From contig OZ251225.1 of NCBI GenBank assembly GCA_965240325.2, forward strand, positions 2,976,001-3,040,000: a DNA stretch of 64,000 nt. Reading direction: 5' to 3'. Below the pieces are notes generated by a model. The model made no database searches. It was not told the DNA's origin and saw only the letters and a list, made by a program, of their open reading frames with translations. Positions 31,166-41,506 of the stretch are shown here, in pieces. Each line of letters starts with the position of its first letter. Position 1 is the stretch's first letter. The position numbers and the translations under genes were made by a program. This stretch comes from Rebecca billardiae RCC1528 (taxonomy: Eukaryota; Haptophyta).

Positions 31166-33520
31166 GCGGTGCGACGCACGTGCGCACGCCGCCGTCGGGC
31201 CCCTCGCGCGGCCTGGGATGGCGGTCGCTGGTCGACTCTCTCCGGCGGGGCGGCCGTTTGGGCGTCCTCTCTCGGGCGTGCGCCGCGCGGCGGCGTGGCG
31301 CCGCGCGGCGGCGGACGCGTCGGTTCTCGCGCGTGCGGTGTGACGGCGCTGCCCGCGCGCTGCCGTGGCGCGCCCCTGCGGCCGCCGCGCCCGCGGGCGG
31401 GCGCGCGTCTTCGCGCGGCGTGCTGAGCGGCGCGGCGCGAGCGCGCGCGCGAGCGCGTGCGCGCGCGGCGAGCGCGACGGCGCGGACCGAGTGGGTTGCG
31501 GTTTGCGCGCGACTCCGGGCTGCACGCGAAGCTGAGCCGCCGGCGCTCGCGCCGCGCTCGGCCTGCCCAGGCGGGGGCGCTCGCAGCCGCCGCGCGGCGC
31601 GGCGCGCCCCCGCGTCTGACCTCTGGCCGGCGGTGCGCGAGGGCACGCCAGCGCGGGCCGTGAAAAGTGGCCTCATCGTGCAGCGCGCTCCGTATACGTG
31701 CCCTCTGTCTTCGCGCCGGGCGCCGAGCTCGCCTGGGCCCTCTCGGTCCGCCGGGCGGCGCGTGCGTTGGTGTGTGGGCGCGGCGCAGCTTCCTGTGCCA
31801 AGTGCCTGCGGATGATGAGCTAGCTCGCCCCGCGGCGTGTGGCGAGGCGGACCGGCGATCGGGCGCGGCCCCGTCGCTTCGCCGCGCCTCGGACGGCGCG
31901 GCGCGTGCACGCGGCGCGCCGCTGCACGCTTTCGAGGCGGCGGCCGGCGGGCGGCCGCCATCGTGAGCTCGTCGCCCGCCCCGAGATCGACGCAGATCGA
32001 CGAGATTTGCGGTTTGCGGCAGGGATGGGCACAAGCAATTCGCCGAATTGCCAATTCGCCGAATTCGCCGATTCGCGAATTCGCGAACGCTGGGCGCGTT
32101 CGGCGAAAGTGGCGAAATGCCCCGATCCGGGCGGTATTGCCCTTGCCGGACTCAGTATCTCCCGGCCGGCGCCCGGCGGCCGGCGGCCGCCGTTCGGCGC
32201 ATGCGACCTTCGCGCGGCCGCGTGCGCGCCCGCCGCGCCGAGGCGAGCGGCGTACGACGCGAACTCGCCAAGCGGGCTGCCGAATATGATGCGCTCGGCG
32301 CGTGCATGCCTCCGCAGTGGCGGCAGCAGCCAGTCGTCTAGCGCGGAGAGGGCGCGTCCCCGCTCGGCGCCGCTGCGTTGAACTAGGCGGCTGCGAGCAG
32401 CTCGGCCTTGCACGCGTCGGTGACGCTCAGGGTCACGTAGCGCATGCCCACTACGAGTGCAGCGACGTGCACTCTAACGATCCACCTCGAGAGTGCAGCC
32501 GCGCCAAACACCTGCCTGCGCTGTGAGCGACGCCGCGTCGACTGATCGAGCCCCAGCCGAGGGAAGAACTGGAAGATGAAGGGTGGGCAGGTCCACATGC
32601 CGGCGTAAACTGCGCGCTGCTCGCCCGCAGAGGCAAGCAGCGCACCCCCGCCGCCTTTGCAAGCAGCGGGGGCGGGGGAAGGCGGCCCCTCTCGGCTGCC
32701 GCCAGCCCCTGTCTGCCCACCTACCCCGGTTGTGGCACAGAGCCTTCGCCTGCCCCGAACACAAACACCTTGTGAACAGGGCCAGGCGCGGCCCCACGCC
32801 CCATCGGGGCGAGTGGGCCCGCGAAGAGCGCGCCCACGACCTCGTCGGTCGTCGCCGACGCCGCGCCCTCATGCCCAGACGCCGCAGCCGGGGCGCCATC
32901 ACCCAGAGGGTGATGGCCGCCCCCGGCCTCTTGGCGGTCCAAAGACATGCGGGACGGCTGCGACGACGGCTCCGACGATGCCGAGGGCGCGAGCTCGCGG
33001 AAGGGGCCAGAGTTGGGAAGCTGCGGCGTCGGGTCCGCACGCGCCTTGGCAGCGCGTTTGTCCCGCCGCGTACCCGCAGCCGGCTTCAGCGAGCCCAATT
33101 TGGGGCCGTTGGTAGGAGGCAGTCGGCCGTGCGCCCGGAAACTTTCGCGCCTTCGCCGCGGGCGAGAAGGCCGGCGTCGGCGAGCACGGGCCGGCACGCT
33201 GTGTTGGAGCCGTTGTACGCGCGCGGCTCGCGCGCACGCGCGAGTGCAGGCCATGTGTCAGTGGGCGCAGACTCAGCACGGCCGTGCGCGCCACTACTAG
33301 TATCGCGCGCCGGCGCCACCATCGCGCCGTCACATGCGAAATGAAGCAGGGCGGCGGCGCGGCGCGGTGGTGGCGCGCGCCGGCAGTTGCGCGCCCCGGC
33401 CCCGTGGCGGTGTACGCGGTGGCAACGCGCGTGGCCCGTGCGAGCGCAGCCGCGCGCCCCGTGGACGCGCGCGCGCACGGCCTTGCGGCCCCACACCGGA
33501 CAGTGCTGTGCGGGTGATGC
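31166..33520. other. GC-rich region without supported gene
   Basis: Long open frames on both strands are alanine/arginine-rich and look compositional. At 32036-32092 there is a cluster of GAATTCGCC/CAATTCGCC motifs. A 71-codon ORF on the minus strand (32383-32598, MWTCPPFIFQFFPRLGLDQ) is less biased but was not recognised. Confidence 0.4.
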
Positions 33521-33589
33521 GCGGGCTCCCGGATTCTCGCGACAGTCCTCCGCCGCCAGGCGCCAGGGCGCGAGAATCCGGGAGCCCGC
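33521..33589. repeat. Perfect 21-bp inverted repeat (hairpin)
   Basis: The arm GCGGGCTCCCGGATTCTCGCG at 33521-33541 is exactly complementary to 33569-33589, with a 27-base loop. Such a stem is very stable. It could be a terminator-like or replication structure, or the tips of a tiny inverted-repeat element. No target-site duplication is obvious. Confidence 0.9.
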
Positions 33590-33901
33590 GTACCGGACGT
33601 CCGGCTAGATCTAGACGATCCCTTTTGGTGCCCAACGCCTTGAAAACGTCTTGTCGTAAACCGTTATCTTTTTCCTATGTGTCGTACGAATAAGTGTGTC
33701 ATCAATTACAACAGCACCAGCGCGGCCGCAACGGCGCAACGCGCCTGCGAAGTGTATTATAATAATTTTGATTATAATAATAAAACTTGGGCGCGGGCTC
33801 CCTTCGCACGGCACGACGCAGGGCTGCTGCCGAGGTGTCGGGCCTTGCGCGCCAGCTCGGGACTCGGCGCGGACTCTAATCGCGCCTCGACTTGCGCAGT
33901 C

Positions 33902-35904
33902 ATGGGCACCTGCCAGTCCTCGGCGATCATCGCGATTCTACAGGCGAACAACCTCATGAGTTGGGATCCGAACTGCAGCATCGAAGGGCGAACGGGTGTG
34001 TGCGCGGCCGCAGCCCGGCGCACGCGGACGAACCCGCGCCGCGCCATCCTCATTTTCGTCCTCATGTGCCGTGCGTTTGCCATCGTGCGCAGTTAGCTCT
34101 GACGACTTCGCTTGCGACGTCTACTGTGATCTCGGCTACGAGATAGCGCCCGAGTTCGCCGATGACGAGGCCCTCCAAGGTATTAGAGCCTCTTGTCTCT
34201 CCGAGAATACTTGGTTCATGACAGTGGGGGGGCCGCCCGGCAGCCCCGCAGCGGATCTGGCGCCGCAGCTGTGCGTGGCGAATACGGGCGAGGTGACGCC
34301 TCTCCCGTCTCCGAGTGCGCGCGCGCGTGCGCGTGCTGGTACGCCCGCGCCCGAGCGTCGCGCGCGCGCCCGCTCACGCGCGGGCCGGCTTCCCCGCCCC
34401 TGCCCTCGCCACCGCGCGCCACAGCGCCTTACCCGAGTGCGCGCAGCACACGCGTGCTGCTGCGCCCACGCCGTGCGTCGCGCGCGCGCGCCCGCTGCTC
34501 GTCACGGGCTGCGCCCCCGCCCCTGCCCTGCCGCTCCGCGCCACAGCGCCCGTTCCGTCGCCGACGCCGACTCCAACTCCGAGTGCGCGCGCGCGCACGC
34601 GCGCTGCTACGCCCGCGCCGCGCATCGCGCGCGCGCCCGCTGATCGTCACGGGCCGCGCCCCCGCCCCTGCCCTGCCGCTCCGCGCCACAGTCCCGTCGC
34701 CGACGCCCGAGCCATCGCCCGAGCCGTCCCCTGAGCCTTCGCCTGAGCCGTCACCCGAGCCGTCGCCTGAGCCGTCGCCTGAGCCGTCGCCCGAGCCGTC
34801 GCCGAGTGCGCGCAGCACACGCGTGCTGCTACGCCCGCGCCGCGCATGCGCGCGCGCCCGCTGATCGTCCCGGGCCGCGCCCCCGCCCCTGCCGATGCCG
34901 CTCCGCGCCGCAGCGCCCGTCCCGTCGCCTACGCCGACGCCGACTCCAACTCCGACTCCGCTCCCATCGCCGCTCCCCTCGCCAACGCCGACGCCGAGTG
35001 CGCGCGGGCGCGCGCGCGCGTGCTGCTACGCCCGCGCCGCGTATCGCGCGCGCGCCCGCTGATCGTCACGGGCTGCGCTCCCGCCCCTGCTCGCCACCGC
35101 CGCGCCACAGCGCCCGTTCCGTCGCCGACGCCGACGCCTACTCCAACTCCGACTCCGGTCCCATCGCCGACCCCCACGCCCGTCCCATCGCCGCTCCCGT
35201 CGCCGACGCCGACGCCAAGTGCGCGCGGGCGCGCGCGCGGCTACGCCCGCGCCGCGCATCGCGCGCGCGCGCGCTGATCGTCACGGGCCGCGCCCCCGCC
35301 CCTGCCCTGCCGCCGCGCCACAGCGCCTGTTCCGTCGCCTACGCCGACTCCAACTCCGACTCCGCTCCCATCGCCGACTCCCACGCCCGTCCCATCGCCG
35401 CTCCCGTCGCCGACGCCGACGCCGAGTGCGCGCGGGCGCGCGCGCGGCTACGCCCGCGCCGCGCATCGCGCGCGCGCGCGCTGATCGTCACGGGCCGCGC
35501 CCCCGCCCCTGCCCTGCCGCCGCGCCACAGCACCCGTTCCGTCGCCGACGCCGACTCCAACTCCGACTCCGCTCCCATCGCCGTCACCGGCGCCCGAGCC
35601 TTCACCCACGCCGCTGCCCTCGCCGTCTCCCGGGCCGCAGCCTTCCCCCACGCCGCTGCCCTCGCCAAGTCCCGCGCCCAAGCCTGGAGAGGAGCCCAAT
35701 GGACCCGAGCCATCGCCCGCCCCGATCATTTGCCCGGTGAACTGCAGGCCCGCCATCTCGGACGGCAGCACGCGCCGTGCGCTCTCAAGCTCGCGCCAGG
35801 GCGCTCTCTCGCAGCGCGCGAATCGACGCCGGAAGGCGCTGCTCTTTGGCCATTTCGACAAGTTCAAGTGCCCCGTCGGATGCGAGCCGGCGGTGGCAGG
35901 CTGA
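33902..35904 (+). CDS. Proline-rich protein B with tandem exon-intron units
   Basis: Nine-exon model: 33902-33995, 34093-34314, 34425-34436, 34547-34582, 34692-34805, 34914-34997, 35111-35218, 35324-35425, 35531-35904; 381 residues, all introns phase 1. Exon 1 is nearly identical to that of gene A. Exon 2 differs but keeps the cysteine pattern ([16 protein letters not shown]). Exon 5 encodes eight P-E-P-S units not found in gene A, where the PTPV type prevails. The final exon ends IICPVNCRP...[17 protein letters not shown] then TGA. The similarity to gene A begins near AAACTTGGGCGCGG (33782), upstream of the first ATG, and runs to the stop. Function is unknown; a secreted or wall-linked protein is inferred. 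Confidence 0.75.
34547..35530 (+). repeat. Tandem exon-intron unit array in gene B
   Basis: Five units with exons of 36-114 bp and introns of 105-113 bp, of the same design as in gene A: GTGCGCG donor, CTGATCGTC, GCGCCCCCGCCCCTGCC, CCACAG (once CCGCAG). Unit order and exon sizes differ from gene A, so units changed independently after the gene duplication. Confidence 0.8.
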
Positions 35905-36452
35905 GCACCGTATCGGTCTGATGTCGGAGCGCCGCAGACTCTAAGCAGACCCGCAACGGCCGGCGGGTGGCGGCGTGGGCCGCGCTGGCGGGCGCCGGCC
36001 CGCCCCGGCCGGGGCCCGCGCCCGGCCCCGCCGGCGCCGCCGCCCGGCCGTAGTCGGCTGACAGTCAGCCGACACGGCTGACGTGTCAGCCGGCAGCACC
36101 CTCCCAGCCGCCTGACCGCCTGACACTGTCAGGCAGCCCATCTCGCCACTCGCCTCGGACAGCCTGACACGTGTCAGGTGGTGTCAGTGTTAGATTGACT
36201 CAGGTGTCAGGTGGCCCTCCGCTGTCAAAGGTGAACTGCCCTGCCAGGCTGCACTCCAGCGCGGGCCATCCGTCTGAATCATGAATGACGATGATGATAG
36301 GCATAGCCATAGGGCACTGTCGTCATTGATTTGATGAGTAGCAGACATCATCAATCGCCATCGGGGGTCGGAAGGGACTCGGCTGCAGCATGAGCATGGA
36401 TCGAATCCGCTGCTTGGCGGATATTGATGACTATAATTTATAGTATAAAGAG

Positions 36453-36455
<3 letters not shown>
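35905..36455. other. Intergenic region with palindrome cluster
   Basis: It has a GC-rich start, then the CTGAC/GTCAG palindrome cluster described separately, then ordinary sequence. No gene is seen. Confidence 0.5.
36053..36178. repeat. Cluster of CTGAC/GTCAG palindromes
   Basis: Within about 125 bp there are perfect inverted repeats at 36053-36073 (GTCGGCTGAC-A-GTCAGCCGAC), 36075-36092 (CGGCTGAC-GT-GTCAGCCG) and 36163-36178 (CCTGACACGTGTCAGG), and a shorter one near 36118-36135. All share the CTGAC core. They may be protein-binding sites or structure-forming DNA; neither is shown. Confidence 0.8.

Positions 36456-36524
<69 letters not shown>
36456..36524. repeat. (AT)n microsatellite
   Basis: About 34 uninterrupted AT units, next to the end of the inverted duplication. 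Confidence 0.95.
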
Positions 36525-36526
<2 letters not shown>

Positions 36527-36529
36527 CCG

Positions 36530-38060
36530 CGTTCCGCGGTCTTTTTCCGTAGAACGAACGTAGTTCGGGGCCCGCGGTGCACCCTCCGTCGGCTGCTGTC
36601 TCAGTCTGACATGTGTAACAGTTCGCCTGAGCTGCCACCGCCAACTCAGTCACTGCCGCCCACCGGGCCGGCGGGCCGAGGACTGTCGCCGCGGGCCGCC
36701 GCGGGGACTAGCGGCCGGCGCGCGCGCGCAGGCAGGGCGAGAGGCGCTGGCGCGGCGCGAGCCGGCGCGTGCGCGCGAGCGGGCGCACCTGCTTGAGGTA
36801 CTCGCCCTGCGCCATGCGCTCGACGACGGGCCGCTGGTCGCTCAGCCGGCACGCCTCGTGCCGGCAGAGCGAGAGCGCGCGCCACTGCAGACTGCTGACC
36901 CGCCGGCCTGCCGGCTGCGCAGCCGCGCACCGAGACCGACCGAGCGGAGCTCGGGGCGGTGGAACGAGGCGAGCGGCGCGTCGCGCCTGCCGCCGCGCGT
37001 GCGCGCCTGCTCCACCGCGCCGCCGTGCTCGCCCGCCGCCTCCTCCGCCGCGTCGGCCTCGAAGACGGCGGCTGCCAGCGGCAGGCTGAGCTGCGCGCGG
37101 CTCACTCGTAACACTGTCTGTGAGTCCTCACGCTGCTGCCGGACCTCCGCGCCGCCGTCGACCGAGTTGAGGAGGAGCTCGCGCTCGGCGTCGAGGCGCG
37201 AGCTCGCGTGCTCGAGCTCGCCCTTCAGCCGCGCGAGCTCCGGGCGCATCCGGCTCATCAGCTCTGCCGCGCCGCTCGCTCGGCGGCGGCGGGCGGCGCG
37301 CTCTGCTCCGGTCGGCGAGCGACGAGCTCGTCGCCGAGACTCCGAGTCGTCGCGTGCTCCGGACTCGGCTCGCCCTTGCGCGCTGCTCCTCGAGTGACGA
37401 ACGCGCCCGCGGGCAGGTTGTTGCCCGTCGCCCCCGCCGCGATCTCGCCGCCCCCGCCGCGATCTCGTCGCCCGCCGCCTCCTCCTCCGCCGCGTCGGCC
37501 TCGAAGACGGCGGCTGCCAGCGGCAGGCTGAGCTGCGCGCGGCTCACTCACACTGTCTGTGAGTCCTCACGCTGCTGCCGGACCTCCGCGCCGCCGTCGA
37601 CCGAGTTGAGGAGGAGCTCGGGCTCGGCGTCGAGGCGCGAGCTCGCGTGCTCGAGCTCGCCCTTCAGCCGCGCGAGCTCCGGGCGCATCCGGCTCATCAC
37701 ATCAGCTCTGCCGCCTCGCTCGGCGGCGGCGGGCGGCGCGCTCTGCTCCGGTCGGCGAGCGACGAGCTCGCGTGCTCCGGACTCGGCTCGCCCTTGCGCG
37801 CTGCTCCTCGAGTGACGAACGCGCCCGCGGGCAGGTTGTTGTCCGTCGCCCGCGCCGCGATCTCGCCGCCCCCGCCGCGATCTCGTCGCGCATGTGTCCG
37901 TGGCGCGCGCCTGCGAGGTGACAGGCGGGCCGCGAGCTCAGCCTCGGGGAGAGCGGAGCGAGAGGGCGAGACGCGCGGCCTGCGAGGCGACAGGCGCGCT
38001 CGGGGAGAGCAGAGCCGAGAGCGCGAGGGCGAGACCACTGCGGCCGGCCGGCCCCCGCCA
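36530..38060 (-). repeat. Inverted segmental duplication, left copy, with coiled-coil ORF
   Basis: In reverse orientation this segment matches 45475-46555. It carries an ORF at 36842-37258 (138 codons, MSRMRPELARLKGELEHASS then LDAERELLLNSVDGG) with heptad-like charged sequence. Inside it, about 37021-37260 is repeated at 37470-37700, where an indel brings a TGA soon after the start. Continuations in other frames (ALSLCRHE, LSDQRPVVERMAQ) suggest an ancestral longer coiled-coil gene now broken by frameshifts. The end motif GACCGCGTTCCGCGGTC recurs at the other copy. Confidence 0.65.
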
Positions 38061-38160
38061 CCGCCACGCGCCGTCACTGCTGCGGCGTCCCCCGGTCGGG
38101 GTGGGCGCTGCCCGAGCAAAGCTCGCTCAGAGCCGGAAAGCCGTGACCGCAGCTGAATCA

Positions 38161-38550
38161 AGGGCCGGCGCGCCCGGGTTCGTCGCGCTGCTTTTTTTTA
38201 CTATTCACAGTTGGAGGTGATCAAGTTTCCCGATCCCTTGCCTTGCCGTTTTTATCGGTTGGCGGTTGGCGGCAATCTCATACTTAAAATCGCGCTCGTA
38301 ACGAACCGTTACACTAATGTCACGTCCAGCTGACGTCCAGATCGCACTTTACTTAGGGAATCAGCTGGGCGCGGTTTTTTTTGGCCTGATAGACCTCTCA
38401 ATGCGATCTCAAAAACTCGAAACTCGGTCTCCGCCAGCCCTAAAAATCGCCCCCCGTCCCTTTTTTCTTGATCAAAGATCTTTTTGAAACGTGGTTCGGG
38501 CCCGCTGGTGCGGGCTCCACGCTGCGCGCTCCGCCCTGCACCGCGGGCCA

Positions 38551-38644
<94 letters not shown>

Positions 38645-38987
38645 TGACTTCACGGCTCGGGCGGTCGGGCGCGGCCAAGCCCTTAGCCCCGCCGATTGGC
38701 CCGATTGCCCCGACTAGACTCGTTACGGAACTGGGGGTGGTGGACCGGAGCTGGACGGCCATCACGCGACATGTATCGCGATGACGGCGACCGGACGGAC
38801 GCAGATCGGCAAGTGACGCGAAATCGCGCGTGCACCGGCGCACCACCTGACCACCGCCCTCGCACCTCGACAGACCGAAAGTTGTTCAACGCGAGCGCGG
38901 GCCTGCCGCCCTGCCGCGCCCCGCGGACACTCGGAGTGAGTCAAGAGTGCGACGACACGGTGTGCAGCGCGCAGCGCAGGCTGCTGC
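38161..38987. other. Intergenic region with long (AT)n tract
   Basis: It holds an AT microsatellite at about 38553-38641 bounded by ATTAAT on both sides, and ordinary sequence otherwise. This is the 3' flank of the F-box/RCC1 gene. No gene is seen. Confidence 0.5.
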
Positions 38988-41110
38988 TCAGCGGAACGCG
39001 GTCCGCAGGGACCCGACCAGTGCAGGCGTGGCCACGCGCATCGGCTCGCCATCCACAGCCGTGCCGAGGCCGAGGCCGAGCGCGCCTGAGTGCTCTCCAC
39101 ACGCGTACACGTCTCCGCCCGCCGTCTCAAACAGCGAGTGGCATTGGCCCATGGCACAGCGCACCACGCGCGTGTGCGACAGGGCGGTCACGCGTGAAGG
39201 CGCCAGATGGCCTTCATCCGTGCGCTCAGTGCCCAGCATGGCGGGGAACTTGCCCCCGAACGTGTGCACGCTGCCGTCCGCGCCCAGCACCGCGCTGCTG
39301 AAGTGGCCGGAGTACGCGCGCACTGCACGCACGCCTGCAAGGGCCTCGATGCGCTTGGGCACGGCGCCGGCAGGCCAATCGCCGCGCCTCGGCGTGCCCT
39401 TGGCCTCAACGCCGAACGAGCGCACGCCGCCATCCGCGTCCACCACCAGGCTGTGGTCACCGCCCGCGCTCACGTGCACGGCGCGCACGCCCGCGAGCGC
39501 CTCGATGCGCCTCGGCGTGTGCTGATCCTGCCGGTTGCCGTGGCCGAGCTGGCCATCATTGCCAAGGCCGCACGAGAAGACGCAGCCAGTGGTGGAGAGC
39601 AGCAGCGTGTGAAAACCCCCTGCCGACACCCCGCCCACTCGCACGCCGCCCAGCGTCTCGATGCGCGTCGGCTCCCGTCGCTGCTCCGTGTCGCCGTGGC
39701 CGAGCTCGCCGCAGAAATTTTTGCCCCAGCTGTACGCGCAGCCCGCGGCCGTAAGCGCGAGGCTGTGCACGCAGCCTGCAGCTATACAGACGACGGGCTC
39801 ACTCGCGGGTAGCCCGACGAGTGTGAATGAGCGTTGCTCCTCCGTGTGGCCCAGACCGAGCTGGCCGCGGTGGTTGTTGCCGCAGCCGTACACGGCGCCG
39901 GCCTCGCTCAGTGCGAGTAGGTGGTCGTCGCCAGCGGCCACAGCGGCCACGCGCACCGCGGAGAGCGATGCGACGCGGGTCGGCACGTACACTGGCGGCG
40001 CCTGACGCCCGTGAGCGATAGCAAGCGGCGCAACGTACCTGGGGACCACCTCCTCGACCACCTCCTCGTCCTCGTCGTCGCTCTCCGGCATCTCCTCCTC
40101 CCCCTCCTCCTGCTCGCCGCACGTGTGCAGCCCGCCCTCCGCGTCCACAAACGCGCTGAAGCGAACGCCGCACGCGATCGGGCTCGCGTGCGCGCACGCC
40201 AGCCGGTACACGCGCTCCAACTGGAGGAGCTCCACGGACCACGTGCGCACGCCTGCGGGCAGCTCGGCGGGCAGCGCGCGCTCGTGCCCGCGCGCACGCG
40301 CGCGCGCGCGGAGCACGTGCTCGACCGGCGAGCGGCCACCGGGTGTGCCGCGGAAGGGGCGCGAGGCGGCGTTGGCGGCGGCGAGATCACGCGGGGCGTC
40401 GAGGTGGTGCAGGATGCGCTCGATCAGCTCCGATGGCAGGCCAGCCAGTGCGTCCCCGCGGCTCTCGCGGCGCTGCTTGCACGCGCGGAAGTGCTCATCC
40501 CTCACCTGGCGCAAGCGCTCCAGTGGCCTGCGGGAGCGCGTGCCACAGCGCGCGCGCGGCCGAGCGCGCGCGCGCGCATGCGCGCGCGAGTGAGGCTCTT
40601 GGAGGCGCGCGCGGCTCGCACGCGACGCACGCGCGGCGCGCGCGCGATGGCGCACCCGATCGCGACACCCGTCGCCTTGTCGAACGCCATGGCGCACCAT
40701 TCCTCGCACACGCGCTCCCAGTAGCCCAACCGATCCGGCTCATTGTGCGCCACCCTGCGCGCACGCGCGGCCGGGGGCGCGCGAGCGCGCGCGCCTCGTC
40801 GATTCGCGCTCAGCTCGCGCGTCGCGTGGACCGAGCCAGCGCGCACGCGGGTCCACGCGTGCGTGCGCCACGAGCGCGCGTGCGCGCACTCGGCGGAGTA
40901 GATCATGGTCTTGAGTATGGGGCAGGTGAGAATGTCGTGCCACGTCAGAAGGCCCTCGCGGATGAGTTCTGAGATCATCTTCTGGAGGCCCGGCGCTCCG
41001 GCAGGCGAGCACTGCCTGTCCCATAAGTCCAATGCCCCCGGGTCGGCATCGTCGGGCGGGCTGATCGGGTCTGTGTTGGAGTCGCCCAGCACATGCGAAC
41101 CCCACATCAT
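38988..41110 (-). CDS. F-box / RCC1-repeat protein 1
   Basis: Model: exons 41110-40890, 40754-40656 and 40527-38988; introns 40755-40889 and 40528-40655 (GTGCG...CAG); about 619 residues. The joins give a continuous frame: ILKTMIYSAE into VAHNEPDRLGYWERVCEEW, and FDKATGVAIG into PLERLRQVRDEHFRA. An F-box-like segment follows (LAGLPSELIERILHHLDAPR, LAAANAASRPF), then an acidic stretch and about six or seven RCC1 blades (AVYGCGNNHRGQLGLGHTEE, YSWGKNFCGELGHGDTEQ). Such proteins are usually substrate-binding subunits of SCF ubiquitin ligases or RCC1-type adaptors; partners are unknown. ATG 41197 is an alternative start. Paralogue at 46886-48361. Confidence 0.8.
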
Positions 41111-41506
41111 TGCGAGCGGCTGCGGCGCCTGCGCGAGCGGCGCGGCGAGCGGAGAGGGTCGCGCGAGGCGAGCGCACGAGTCTGCGGGCGCGAGCATCGG
41201 GCGCGATCGTGCGCGCGCGAGGCGCGGCGTGCGCGGACGCCGCGTCGGGCGTACGAAAGGCGCGGGAAGGCTGTGCGAGTTGGCGTGAGCGGCTTAGGGG
41301 CAGGCGCAGGCGCGCCGCGCGCAAGCCACTCCCCACCGACCGACCGCCCGCCCGCCCCTCCGCTGGCTCCAATCCGGCTGCTGCGCCGGCCCCCGGACCT
41401 TCCTTCCACTCAGCAAGCAAGGCGGGTAGTACATTTAGTCACAGACAGCTGTGGGAGTTGCGTCGTCAACCCAATTCGCCACGGTTCTTGCTGGACGCGC
41501 ACGAGC
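41111..41506. promoter_or_regulatory. Divergent region, F-box/RCC1 gene and histidine kinase
   Basis: About 400 bp lie between the divergent starts 41110 (minus) and 41507 (plus). The kinase frame is open back to 41093, but the upstream translation is low-complexity. No promoter motif was recognised. Confidence 0.35.

Noticed and set aside
30887-33344. Several ORFs above 150 codons on both strands
   Set aside because: Low-complexity Ala/Arg translations. Only the RCC1 fragment inside has support.
36361-36430. A possible tRNA near GATCGAATCC
   Set aside because: The T-arm-like sequence is not accompanied by a matching acceptor stem or D arm.
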